DNA from: Fidelibacterota bacterium
Lineage (GTDB): Bacteria > Fidelibacterota > Fidelibacteria > Fidelibacterales > Fidelibacteraceae
Assembly: GCA_029931905.1 (NCBI GenBank)
Contig: JAOZRH010000080.1
Coordinates: 1-9,192, forward strand
Direction: 5' to 3'
DNA: 9,192 nucleotides
In this document: in pieces, positions 1 to 6,431 of the stretch
How positions within the stretch are numbered: position 1 is the stretch's first letter
Layout of the letters: each line of letters begins with the position of its first letter
Translations under genes and position numbers: made by a program
The notes under the pieces: generated by a model
What the model saw: only the letters and a program-made list of their open reading frames with translations
Database searches by the model: none
What the model was told of the DNA's origin: nothing

Positions 1-4
1 TAAA

Positions 5-487
5 ATGACTTATCGTGATTATGTTGCATTTTTATGGTATTACAACACACATTCGATATTTAGAATAATATTCAATTTTATAGTTTCCTGTTATATAAGT
101 TGGACATTTTTAAAAGTTTTTAATGATAATTACTCATTTTTAGTAATGTGTATAGCTTGGATTATATTAATGCTAGTTATTTTAATCATTTTAATTATTT
201 TTGGATTTATTTTCGAAATAGTATCTTCAATATCAAAAAAGAAAAATACTGACATAATAAATAAAAGCATTGAATTAACCGATAATGTAATTATTACTGA
301 AAATAAATATTGTAAAAGAGAACTTAATTGGAATGTAATCCAAAAACTCAAGCGTACTAATCGTAGAATATTAATTTTTATAGGAAAAGACATTGCAATA
401 ATAGTACCTAAAAGAGCATTCAAGGATAATCAGGAATTTAATTCATTTTACAGAATTGTAGAATCACATTATAATAAAAATAGATAA
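5..487 (+). CDS. YcxB-like membrane protein (start possibly upstream of window)
   Basis: This is a 160-residue small membrane protein. Two strongly hydrophobic segments are visible at about residues 20-40 and 45-72, followed by a soluble C-terminal domain at about 85-155. That domain has the YcxB-like pattern: a beta-strand start (ELTDNVIIT), then ELNWNVIQKLKRT, a strand RILIFIG, and IIVPKRAF followed by a short helix. The N-terminus (TYRDYVAF...YYNTHS) also resembles the start of YcxB-family proteins, which usually have several more residues before it. The frame is open back to the window edge, no Shine-Dalgarno is visible before the ATG at 5, and the true start may lie outside the window. 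The family has no well-established function; a membrane-anchored sensor or accessory role is only a guess. It ends 28 nt before the ABC ATPase, so it is probably the upstream member of the same operon. Confidence 0.72.
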   Translation: MTYRDYVAFLWYYNTHSIFRIIFNFIVSCYISWTFLKVFNDNYSFLVMCIAWIILMLVILIILIIFGFIFEIVSSISKKKNTDIINKSIELTDNVIITENKYCKRELNWNVIQKLKRTNRRILIFIGKDIAIIVPKRAFKDNQEFNSFYRIVESHYNKNR

Positions 488-515
488 TATAGAATTTCAA
501 TAAAAGGAGTAATAG

Positions 516-1193
516 ATGGCAAATTCAATTATTACAATTACAAATATGAAAAAGCAATATCCTGAAGGGAAGGGAAAGTTTACTGCTTTAGATGATATTA
601 ATCTTTCAATAAATTCTGGTGAGTTTACTGGAATAGTTGGTCCAAGTGGTTCTGGAAAAACTACATTATTGAATATTATTGGTTCGTTAGATGTTCCAAC
701 TGAAGGTGAAGTAATTACTCTTGGGGAATCTATTGGAAAATTGACACACAGAAAAGCAGCAAAATTAAGGAATAAAAATATTGGCTTCATTTTTCAAACA
801 TATAATTTATTACCCGTTTATTCTGTATATGAAAATGTAGAATTTCCGTTGTTGCTTTTGAAAATGTCGGCTAGTAAAAGGAAAAAAGCAGTTTTAGATG
901 CACTTGAATGGCTTGGTTTAACAGATAAAATCAAATCTCGTCCAGGACAATTATCTGGTGGTGAATGTCAAAGAGTTGCAGTAGCTCGAGCTATGGTAAA
1001 ATTACCTGAAATAGTTCTTGCTGATGAACCAACAGCAAATCTTGATGCAGAAAATGCACATAATATTTTAAAAATGATGTCAAAATTAAATAAAGAACTG
1101 AATACGACTTTTTTATTTTCTACACATGATGAAAAAGTAATTCAATATTTGACAAGACAAATTTTATTGAAAGATGGAAAAGTAGTTGGGTAG
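516..1193 (+). CDS. ABC transporter ATP-binding protein, LolD/MacB type
   Basis: This is a complete 225-residue ABC ATPase. All motifs are present: Walker A GPSGSGKT at residues 42-49, Q-loop Q94 (FIFQTYNLLP), signature LSGGE at 146-150, Walker B IVLADE at 166-171, D-loop ANLD at 174-177 and H-loop H204 (STHD). Length, the FQTYNLLP stretch and the signature region match the LolD/MacB/FtsE-like subfamily, which powers permeases that extract or push substrates across the periplasm rather than import them. The signature continues GGECQRVAVARA, with Cys where most relatives have Gln. AGGAG at 505-509 sits just before the ATG. The cognate permeases are almost certainly those at 3040-5483. They are separated from this gene by a carboxypeptidase and a small cassette, which is unusual because such ATPases normally adjoin their permeases. 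The substrate cannot be read from the sequence. Confidence 0.93.
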   Translation: MANSIITITNMKKQYPEGKGKFTALDDINLSINSGEFTGIVGPSGSGKTTLLNIIGSLDVPTEGEVITLGESIGKLTHRKAAKLRNKNIGFIFQTYNLLPVYSVYENVEFPLLLLKMSASKRKKAVLDALEWLGLTDKIKSRPGQLSGGECQRVAVARAMVKLPEIVLADEPTANLDAENAHNILKMMSKLNKELNTTFLFSTHDEKVIQYLTRQILLKDGKVVG

Positions 1194-1226
1194 AGTTAGA
1201 ATGTAAATAAAAATATAAGGAGAAAA

Positions 1227-2522
1227 ATGAAAAAAGTAATCACATTAATAATCACATTAATTTTATTAAGTTCGTGTGGAACGACTCTAAAACTGAAAAA
1301 GGAATTTAGAAACGAAGAAAAAGGAATTTCATATTTCAAGGGCTTTGTGTTATATGATCCAATTGCAAAAAAAGAAATAATAAATCATAATGGTAATAAA
1401 TATTTTACACCCGCCTCAAATACAAAGTTAATCACATTTTATTCTGCTTTTAAAACATTTGGTGACTCTGTAACGAGTTTATATTATTATAAAACAGGCG
1501 ATTCATTGATTATCAAGGGTTCTGGTGATCCATCTTTTTTATATGGTTTTGAAAATAATAAAACATTTGATTTTCTAAAAAATGCTAAGGAAAATATTTA
1601 TATTGTTGATGAAAAAATTCAAGATGATTATTATGGTCTTGGTTGGTGTTGGGATGATTACAATTATTATTATCAAGCAGAAAAAAGTTTATTTCCTATT
1701 TATGGCAATGTTCTAAATATTGACTTTGTAATTGATACGCTTTTGGAAAATGATACTTTAATAGAAAATGGTAGAATTGCAATATATCCGAATTATTTTC
1801 AAAAATATGTTCAAATTCAAGATACAATTGAAATTGAGAGAGAATTGTATTCAAATAAATTTTATTATGAAAAAACAGATTCAAGTGGAACAACAATTCC
1901 TTTTATTACCTCCAATCAACTTGTTGTAGAATTATTAAGTGATACACTAAATAAGGAAGTTAAACTAATTCCAAATTCAGACAAGTATGAATTTAAAGAA
2001 TTTAAAGGAATTAAATATTCTGACTTATATAGGGAAATGTTGACAGTTAGCGATAATTTTATTGCTGAACAATTGATGTTACAAGTTGCTAATGCCAGAA
2101 AAAATACTTTTAATGTTGCTCAAGGAATTGAATATTCTTTAGATAATTATCTGTCTGGATTTCCACAAAAACCAAGATGGGTTGATGGCTCTGGATTATC
2201 AAGATATAATATAATTACACCAAAAGATTATGTTTATTTACTAGAAAAAATATATAATGAAGTTCCACATGAAGATTTGTTTTCGTATTTACCAGTTGGT
2301 GGAAAAACTGGAACTTTAAAAAGATTTTATAAAAATAATCCACCATATATTTATGCAAAAACAGGAACGATGTCGAATAATCACAATATAAGTGGATATA
2401 TCAAAACAAAAAAAGGAAATACTTTAATTTTTAGTTTCATGAACAATCATTATAAATTGAGTCACACTAAAATTAAAAGAGAAATGGAAAAGAAGTTGAG
2501 AGTGATTTATGAAAAGTACTGA
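1227..2522 (+). CDS. dacB: D-alanyl-D-alanine carboxypeptidase/endopeptidase, PBP4 (DacB) family, lipoprotein
   Basis: The protein has 431 residues and belongs to the penicillin-binding-protein 4 (peptidase S13) family, which trims or cleaves D-Ala-containing peptidoglycan stem peptides in the periplasm. The N-terminus is a lipoprotein signal with lipobox LSSC, so Cys17 would be lipidated; most DacB proteins are instead soluble or loosely bound. Catalytic motifs are in the expected order: SxxK as S64-N-T-K67 (TPASNTK), SxN as S275-D-N277 (TVSDNFIAEQ), then DGSGLSRYN at 320-328 and KTG as K378-T-G380 (YAKTGTM). The long gap between SxxK and SxN is where the family carries its extra domains. 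An earlier KTG at 360-362 lies in the loop equivalent to the usual GxDGTL and is not the active-site motif. The length is a little under that of E. coli PBP4. The Shine-Dalgarno AAGGAG precedes the ATG, and the gene starts 33 nt after the ATPase, so it is probably co-transcribed. Confidence 0.88.
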   Translation: MKKVITLIITLILLSSCGTTLKLKKEFRNEEKGISYFKGFVLYDPIAKKEIINHNGNKYFTPASNTKLITFYSAFKTFGDSVTSLYYYKTGDSLIIKGSGDPSFLYGFENNKTFDFLKNAKENIYIVDEKIQDDYYGLGWCWDDYNYYYQAEKSLFPIYGNVLNIDFVIDTLLENDTLIENGRIAIYPNYFQKYVQIQDTIEIERELYSNKFYYEKTDSSGTTIPFITSNQLVVELLSDTLNKEVKLIPNSDKYEFKEFKGIKYSDLYREMLTVSDNFIAEQLMLQVANARKNTFNVAQGIEYSLDNYLSGFPQKPRWVDGSGLSRYNIITPKDYVYLLEKIYNEVPHEDLFSYLPVGGKTGTLKRFYKNNPPYIYAKTGTMSNNHNISGYIKTKKGNTLIFSFMNNHYKLSHTKIKREMEKKLRVIYEKY

Positions 2523-2533
2523 TTTGGTAAGAG

Positions 2534-2572
2534 AACACGGATTTACACGGATTTGGCGGATAAACACGGATT
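2534..2572 (+). repeat. Left terminal inverted repeat of the GxxExxY cassette
   Basis: It contains three copies of ACACGGATT at 2535-2543, 2545-2553 and 2564-2572. The first two belong to an exact 10-bp tandem, ACACGGATTT, and GGCGGAT lies between the second and third. The repeat starts 11 nt after the dacB stop codon and ends 24 nt before the start of the cassette ORF. Its inverted partner is at 2984-3020. Confidence 0.7.
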
Positions 2573-2596
2573 AAGAAAAATTATGCAGGAAAGATA

Positions 2597-3052
2597 ATGT
2601 TACACGAAGAAATAACAGGAAAAATTATAGAAGCATTTTATAAAGTGTATAATGAATTAAAATATGGTTTTTATGAAAAGATTTATGAAAATTCTATGAT
2701 AATTGAATTAAGAAAAATGGGTTTATCTGTTACAAATCAAAAAAATATAAAAGTATATTATGAAAATATTGAGGTTGGAAATTACTATGCAGATTTACTT
2801 GTTAATGACTTGGTTATTGTTGAATTAAAAGCTTCGAAATCAATTTGCAAGGAACATGAAGCACAATTAATAAATTATTTGAAAGCTACAAAAATAGAAG
2901 TCGGTCTTTTGCTAAATTTTGGGAAAAAAGCCGAATTCAAAAGAAAAATATTTAGCAATGAAAAAAATAAAACAAAAATACTAACCGCGAAAATCCGCTT
3001 AATCAGTGTGAATCTGTGTTCAAATATAAAGGAGGAAATATGCTTTCAATAA
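2597..3052 (+). CDS. GxxExxY family protein (PD-(D/E)XK nuclease-like)
   Basis: This 151-residue protein carries the motif that names its family: G24-F-Y-E27-K-I-Y30, after a helical start (EEITGKIIEAFYKVYNELKYG). The following pattern fits the PD-(D/E)XK nuclease superfamily: D66 in YYADLLVND, then E76-L-K78 in VIVELKAS, then a helix with HEAQLINYLKAT and a strand EVGLLLNFG. Catalytic residues appear intact, so the protein may still be an active nuclease, but no substrate or biological role is established for the family. AGGAAAG precedes the ATG. From about residue 130 the protein is encoded by the right inverted repeat (LTAKIRLISVNLCSN) and then by sequence of the neighbouring gene's leader. 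The tail is therefore probably non-functional read-through. The stop lies 13 nt inside the next gene, so the downstream permease may be translationally coupled to it. Confidence 0.85.
   Translation: MLHEEITGKIIEAFYKVYNELKYGFYEKIYENSMIIELRKMGLSVTNQKNIKVYYENIEVGNYYADLLVNDLVIVELKASKSICKEHEAQLINYLKATKIEVGLLLNFGKKAEFKRKIFSNEKNKTKILTAKIRLISVNLCSNIKEEICFQ
2984..3020 (-). repeat. Right terminal inverted repeat of the GxxExxY cassette
   Basis: Read on the minus strand it begins AACACAGATTCACACTGATT and continues with GCGGATTTTCGCGG, mirroring the left repeat at 2534-2572. The two ACAC-GATT units differ from the left copies by single substitutions. It lies inside the 3' end of the GxxExxY coding sequence and stops 10 nt before the Shine-Dalgarno of the next permease gene. 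Confidence 0.68.
3031..3035 (+). promoter_or_regulatory. Ribosome binding site GGAGG that fixes the permease start
   Basis: GGAGG sits 4 nt before ATG 3040. It supports that start over an in-frame GTG at 3016, which lies in the inverted repeat, has no Shine-Dalgarno, and would add eight residues (MFKYKGGN) before the conserved MLSIKLAFRNL start. The site lies within the GxxExxY coding sequence. Confidence 0.8.
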
Positions 3053-4212
3053 AATTAGCTTTTAGAAATCTAATCGGTGCAGGTTTGCGAACTTGGTTAA
3101 ATGTTATTGTTTTGTCATTTTCATTTGTAATAATAATTTGGAATAAAGGTGTATTAAACGGTTGGAATGAACAGGCGAGACATGATATGGTTGAGTGGCA
3201 AATTGGTGGTGGACAATATTGGCAAGAAAATTATGATCCTTATGATATGTTCACAATTAATGAAAGCCATAGTGCAATTCCACAAGAGTTTAAAAATGAT
3301 ATTGCCAATAATGAAATGACGCCAATACTTATAAATACTGGGACAATTTATCCTGACGGTAGAATGCAAAATGTGATATTAAATGGAATTATGCCAAATC
3401 AAAAAGTTCTAAAAATTCCAACTGAAAAATTAGAGAATAATTCAAATGAAATTTCTGTTTTGATTGGAAAACGAATGGCAAAAAATAACAAGTTGGAAGT
3501 TGGTGATTATTTTCCAATTCGATGGCGAGATGCAAATGAAACTTTTGATGCTTCAGATGCGAAAGTTGTTGGAATATTTAATTCGAATGTGCCGGTAATT
3601 GACCAAGGGAAAATTTGGATTTCATTACAACAATTGCAAAAAATGTTGGTTACACCAAACGAAGCAACTATGTTAATCACAAAAAATGTTGACAGAAAAA
3701 ATGCAGAGGTGGATGGGTGGATTTTTCGAGATCATAAATTTTTATTATCAGATATGGACGAGATAATTCGTATGAAAAATGTTGGTGGATCAATTTTTTA
3801 TCTAATACTTCTTGCTCTGGCATTATTAGCAATTTTTGATACACAAGTTTTATCAATTTTTCGTCGTCAAAAAGAAATTGGGACAGAAATTGCTTTGGGA
3901 ATGACACGATGGCAAGTTGTTAGATTGTTTACAGTAGAAGGGGCGATGTATAGCATTTTTGCAGCAGTTTTAGCAGCAATTTATGGAATTCCACTACTTG
4001 CATTGCAAGCAAAAAATGGATTCCCGATGCCAGAAGCAGCAGATAGTTATGGATTGCCAATTGCGAAAGCAATTTATCCAACATATAGTCTCGGTTTGAT
4101 TTTTGGAACTGTTTTTGTAATTTTTATTGCAACATTAATCGTCAGTTATTTGCCAGCCAAAAAAATATCCAAAATAAATCCGACTGATGCCATAAAGGGG
4201 AAAATACAATGA
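3040..4212 (+). CDS. ABC transporter permease, FtsX/LolC-E/MacB type (first of pair)
   Basis: The chosen start gives 390 residues. The N-terminus MLSIKLAFRNL...LRTWLN and one membrane segment at about 18-38 are followed by a periplasmic domain (about 40-245). Three further membrane segments lie at about 249-272, 301-322 and 349-371, the standard topology of this exporter superfamily. Between segments two and three is the cytoplasmic coupling stretch FRRQKEIGTEIALGMTRWQV, which meets the ATPase. After the last segment comes PAKKISKINPTDAIKGK, a typical C-terminal signature of FtsX-domain permeases. The periplasmic domain starts with an unusual Gly- and aromatic-rich patch (GGGQYWQENYDPYDMF). 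The gene overlaps the next permease by ATGA, so the two are probably made together as a heterodimer. The likely role is lipoprotein or lipid-linked substrate transfer driven by the ATPase at 516-1193; the substrate is unknown. Confidence 0.9.
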   Translation: MLSIKLAFRNLIGAGLRTWLNVIVLSFSFVIIIWNKGVLNGWNEQARHDMVEWQIGGGQYWQENYDPYDMFTINESHSAIPQEFKNDIANNEMTPILINTGTIYPDGRMQNVILNGIMPNQKVLKIPTEKLENNSNEISVLIGKRMAKNNKLEVGDYFPIRWRDANETFDASDAKVVGIFNSNVPVIDQGKIWISLQQLQKMLVTPNEATMLITKNVDRKNAEVDGWIFRDHKFLLSDMDEIIRMKNVGGSIFYLILLALALLAIFDTQVLSIFRRQKEIGTEIALGMTRWQVVRLFTVEGAMYSIFAAVLAAIYGIPLLALQAKNGFPMPEAADSYGLPIAKAIYPTYSLGLIFGTVFVIFIATLIVSYLPAKKISKINPTDAIKGKIQ

Positions 4213-5483
4213 TTAAATTTTTATTAAAAGGATTGATTCGTGATAGACATAGAAGTTTGTTCCCAATTTTGTCAATTAGTATTGGTGTAACGCTTACTGT
4301 ACTAATGCAAGCTTGGGTAACGGGAATTCTTGGCGATATGATTGATTTTAATGCAAGATTTACAACTGGACATACAAAGGTAATCACTAGAGCATATTCG
4401 GAAAATATGCAACAGATGGCGAGTGATCTTGCAATTGTGGGAGTTGATGAATTAACTGATGATTTAGAGAAAGAATTTCCAAATATGAATTGGATAAATA
4501 GAATTAGATTTGGTGGACTTATTGATATTCCTGATGAAAGTGGAATAACAAAATCACAAGGTCCAGTTGTTGGTTGGGGAATTAATATACTTACAGATAA
4601 TGGATCCGATATTGAAAGAATGAATCTTCAAAAAGCGATGAGAGCAGGAAAAATTCCAACAAAATCAGGTGAAATTTTAATGAGCGACGAGTTGGCAGAA
4701 AAACTAAATGTTAAAGTTGGTGATGATGCTACATTTCTTGGTTCAACAATGTTTGGAAGTATGGCAATGCAAAATTTTGTTATTGTTGGGATTGTACATT
4801 TTGGAACTACTGCGTTAGATAAAGGGGCGATAATAATTGATTTTAAGGACGCACAAGAAGTATTGAATATGGAAAATGCAACGAGTGAAATCTTGGGATA
4901 TTTGCCATCGGGGAAATATAATAATGAGTTGGCAAGTGAAATCGCAAATGATTTTAATTCTAAATATTCAAATTCTGAAGATGAATTTTCACCCAAAATG
5001 TTAACTTTATCCGAACAAAATGATTTAAAATCTATGTTGGAATATATGGATAGCATCATTGGTATTATAATTTTTGTATTTATTTTTGCAATGTCAATTG
5101 TTTTATGGAATATTGGTTTAATTGGTGGATTAAGACGATATGGAGAGATTGGTCTTCGTCTTGCAATTGGTGAAAGTAAAGGTGCAGTTTATAGAAAGAT
5201 GATTTATGAATCGGTTTTGATTGGATTGTTTGGCTCACTTTTTGGAACAATAATTGGTTTGGGATTTTCGTATTTGTTGCAAACAAAAGGATTAGATTTG
5301 TCTTCAATGATGCAGAATACATCTATGATGATACAATCAGTTTATAGAGCAAAAATCACTCCGCTTACATTTTATATCGGATTTATTCCTGGATTGTTTT
5401 CTACAATTATTGGAACAGCTTTAGCCGGAATTGGAATTTATAAGAGACAAACGGCACAGCTTTTTAGAGAGTTAGAGAATTAA
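4209..5483 (+). CDS. ABC transporter permease, FtsX/LolC-E/MacB type (second of pair)
   Basis: The protein has 424 residues and the same architecture as its neighbour. A first membrane segment at about 17-40 (SLFPILSISIGVTLTVLMQAW) follows the MIKFLLKGLIRDRHRS start. A periplasmic MacB_PCD-like domain spans about 45-270, and membrane segments lie at about 281-305, 335-357 and 388-411. The cytoplasmic coupling sequence is RRYGEIGLRLAIGESKGAVYRK. GHTKVITRAY near the start of the periplasmic domain resembles the corresponding GH.kV..k.Y region of lipoprotein-release-type permeases. Translation starts within the stop of the previous gene (ATGA at 4209-4212), which indicates translational coupling. 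The two permeases differ clearly in sequence, as expected for a heterodimer like LolC/LolE. Which lipid or lipoprotein is moved is not visible. Confidence 0.9.
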   Translation: MIKFLLKGLIRDRHRSLFPILSISIGVTLTVLMQAWVTGILGDMIDFNARFTTGHTKVITRAYSENMQQMASDLAIVGVDELTDDLEKEFPNMNWINRIRFGGLIDIPDESGITKSQGPVVGWGINILTDNGSDIERMNLQKAMRAGKIPTKSGEILMSDELAEKLNVKVGDDATFLGSTMFGSMAMQNFVIVGIVHFGTTALDKGAIIIDFKDAQEVLNMENATSEILGYLPSGKYNNELASEIANDFNSKYSNSEDEFSPKMLTLSEQNDLKSMLEYMDSIIGIIIFVFIFAMSIVLWNIGLIGGLRRYGEIGLRLAIGESKGAVYRKMIYESVLIGLFGSLFGTIIGLGFSYLLQTKGLDLSSMMQNTSMMIQSVYRAKITPLTFYIGFIPGLFSTIIGTALAGIGIYKRQTAQLFRELEN

Positions 5484-5523
5484 GGAGTTAGGATTTTACA
5501 TAATAAGGAATATAAAAAATAAA

Positions 5524-5552
5524 GGAAACAATTAGAAACTTGAATTGTTTTT
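5524..5552 (+). terminator. Weak AT-rich hairpin followed by T-rich sequence (possible attenuator)
   Basis: AAACAATT (5526-5533) pairs perfectly with AATTGTTT (5543-5550) across a 9-nt loop. Two G-U pairs can extend the stem, and the 3' side runs into TTTTTATATGTTTT. Only one G-C pair is present, so it may be chance in this AT-rich DNA. If real, it would reduce read-through from the permeases into the LolA-like gene. Confidence 0.3.
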
Positions 5553-5582
5553 ATATGTTTTGTGATTTTTAATGTTCGAAAA

Positions 5583-5588
5583 GAGGAG
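5583..5588 (+). promoter_or_regulatory. Ribosome binding site GAGGAG for the LolA-like gene
   Basis: GAGGAG lies 6 nt before ATG 5595. It supports that codon over the in-frame GTG at 5562, which has no Shine-Dalgarno and would put eleven charged residues before the signal peptide. Confidence 0.75.
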
Positions 5589-5594
5589 AAGAAA

Positions 5595-6329
5595 ATGAAA
5601 AAAATATTAATATTGATTTTAATGACAATTGTATTTATTAATGCACAAACACCATCTGCAGAAATGATATTAGAAAAAATTGATGAAAATATGACTTCTG
5701 AAAATCAAGTTGTTACCTCTAAAATGATAATTCACGGCCGAAGAGCTTCACGAATAATAGAATCCAAATCATGGTCTGTTGGTGATTCAAAAAATTTTAC
5801 AGAATATTTATCACCAGCTAGAGAACAAGGTACTAAGATGTTAAAAATTGATGATAATTTGTGGATTTATACTCCTAGTACAGATAGAATAATAAAAATT
5901 TCTGGACATATGTTGAAACAATCTGTAATGGGTTCGGATTTATCTTATGAAGATATGATGGAAAGTCAGGAATTGACAGAAAATTATGATGCAAAAGTGA
6001 CAGGAACTACGGTTATCGATGAAGTAAATTGTTGGGTAATTAATCTCATAGGGAAAGTAGATAATCTTGCATATCATAAGCGAAAAATTTGGGTTGATAA
6101 AAATAAATATATTCCGTTGCGAGAAGAATTATATGCAAAGAATGGAAAATTATTAAAAAGAATGGAATTGAAAGATATTAAAAATATCAATGGTCGTTGG
6201 TATCCTACAAAAATGATATTTAAAGATATGTTGAAAAGAGGACAAGGGACAGAATTTGTTATTGATGATATTAAATTCGATCAAAATATTCCTGAATATA
6301 AATTTTCGAAAGCAGGTTTAAAAAGGTGA
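5595..6329 (+). CDS. Outer membrane lipoprotein-sorting protein (LolA-like family)
   Basis: This is a 244-residue exported protein. A signal peptide (MKKILILILMTIVFINA) ends with a probable cleavage before Gln18. The mature part shows the hallmark pattern of the LolA-like 'outer membrane lipoprotein-sorting protein' family: SKMIIHGRRASR, then YLSPAREQGTKML, DDNLWIYTPSTDRIIKIS and MGSDLSYEDMM, followed by a second half with KRKIWVDKNKYIPLREELY and NGRWYPTKMIFKDM. Members are expected to fold as an open beta-barrel that holds a lipid or acyl chain in the periplasm. They are often encoded beside RND or ABC exporters, as here, 111 nt after the second permease. It may act as the periplasmic carrier or acceptor for that transporter. 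This is a different family from classical LolA, so the cargo need not be a lipoprotein. It is the last gene before a strong terminator. Confidence 0.87.
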   Translation: MKKILILILMTIVFINAQTPSAEMILEKIDENMTSENQVVTSKMIIHGRRASRIIESKSWSVGDSKNFTEYLSPAREQGTKMLKIDDNLWIYTPSTDRIIKISGHMLKQSVMGSDLSYEDMMESQELTENYDAKVTGTTVIDEVNCWVINLIGKVDNLAYHKRKIWVDKNKYIPLREELYAKNGKLLKRMELKDIKNINGRWYPTKMIFKDMLKRGQGTEFVIDDIKFDQNIPEYKFSKAGLKR

Positions 6330-6375
6330 ATATTAATTGAAAATTTGAAGTTATAAATAAATATTGTATATAATA

Positions 6376-6408
6376 AAAAATCCCATGTCAGTGCAACATG
6401 GGATTTTT
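6376..6408. terminator. Bidirectional intrinsic terminator
   Basis: A perfect 13-bp inverted repeat, AAAAATCCCATGT / ACATGGGATTTTT, encloses a 7-nt loop (CAGTGCA). The A-run on one side and the T-run on the other provide a U-tract in both directions. It lies between the convergent LolA-like gene (+) and thioredoxin gene (-), 23 nt from the end of the thioredoxin gene, so it can end transcripts from both sides. Confidence 0.9.
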
Positions 6409-6431
6409 AATTTTAGATATTTAAATATTAA

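Larger units (their letters stand above)
2534..3020 (+). mobile_element. GxxExxY cassette with imperfect terminal inverted repeats
   Basis: About 490 bp lie between two inverted repeats and enclose one ORF of the GxxExxY family. The left end (2534-2572) and the reverse complement of the right end match at about 28 of 39 positions, and 23 of 28 over the outer part. Both ends are made of ACACNGATT-like units plus a shared GCGGAT core, and are richer in C and G than their surroundings. If the segment is removed, dacB and the downstream permease are separated by only 30 nt with the permease Shine-Dalgarno intact, like the other gaps in this operon. I see no clear target-site duplication and no transposase motif. 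GxxExxY genes are known in many bacteria with this kind of flanking repeat; how they move is inference here. Confidence 0.6.

Noticed and set aside
497..790. Minus-strand ORF of 97 codons over the ABC ATPase start
   Set aside because: It is antisense to the Walker A region of a well-supported gene and only reflects its codon bias.
2304..2312. First KTG of the carboxypeptidase (residues 360-362) as the catalytic motif
   Set aside because: By position it matches the GxDGTL loop of PBP4 proteins; the KTG at residues 378-380, followed by TMSNNHNISGY, fits the active-site strand.
2534..3020. CRISPR array or classical insertion sequence
   Set aside because: The repeats are short, few and inverted at the ends of a single ORF with no spacers, and the ORF has no transposase DDE or HUH motif.
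3016..3039. GTG start 8 codons upstream for the first permease
   Set aside because: It lies in the cassette's inverted repeat, has no Shine-Dalgarno, and ATG 3040 has GGAGG at the right distance and the conserved N-terminus.
4628..5059. Minus-strand ORF of 143 codons inside permease 2
   Set aside because: It is antisense to a clear FtsX-type permease, has no Shine-Dalgarno and no recognisable protein pattern.
5562..5594. GTG start 11 codons upstream for the LolA-like gene
   Set aside because: It would place a charged extension before a normal signal peptide; ATG 5595 has GAGGAG in front.
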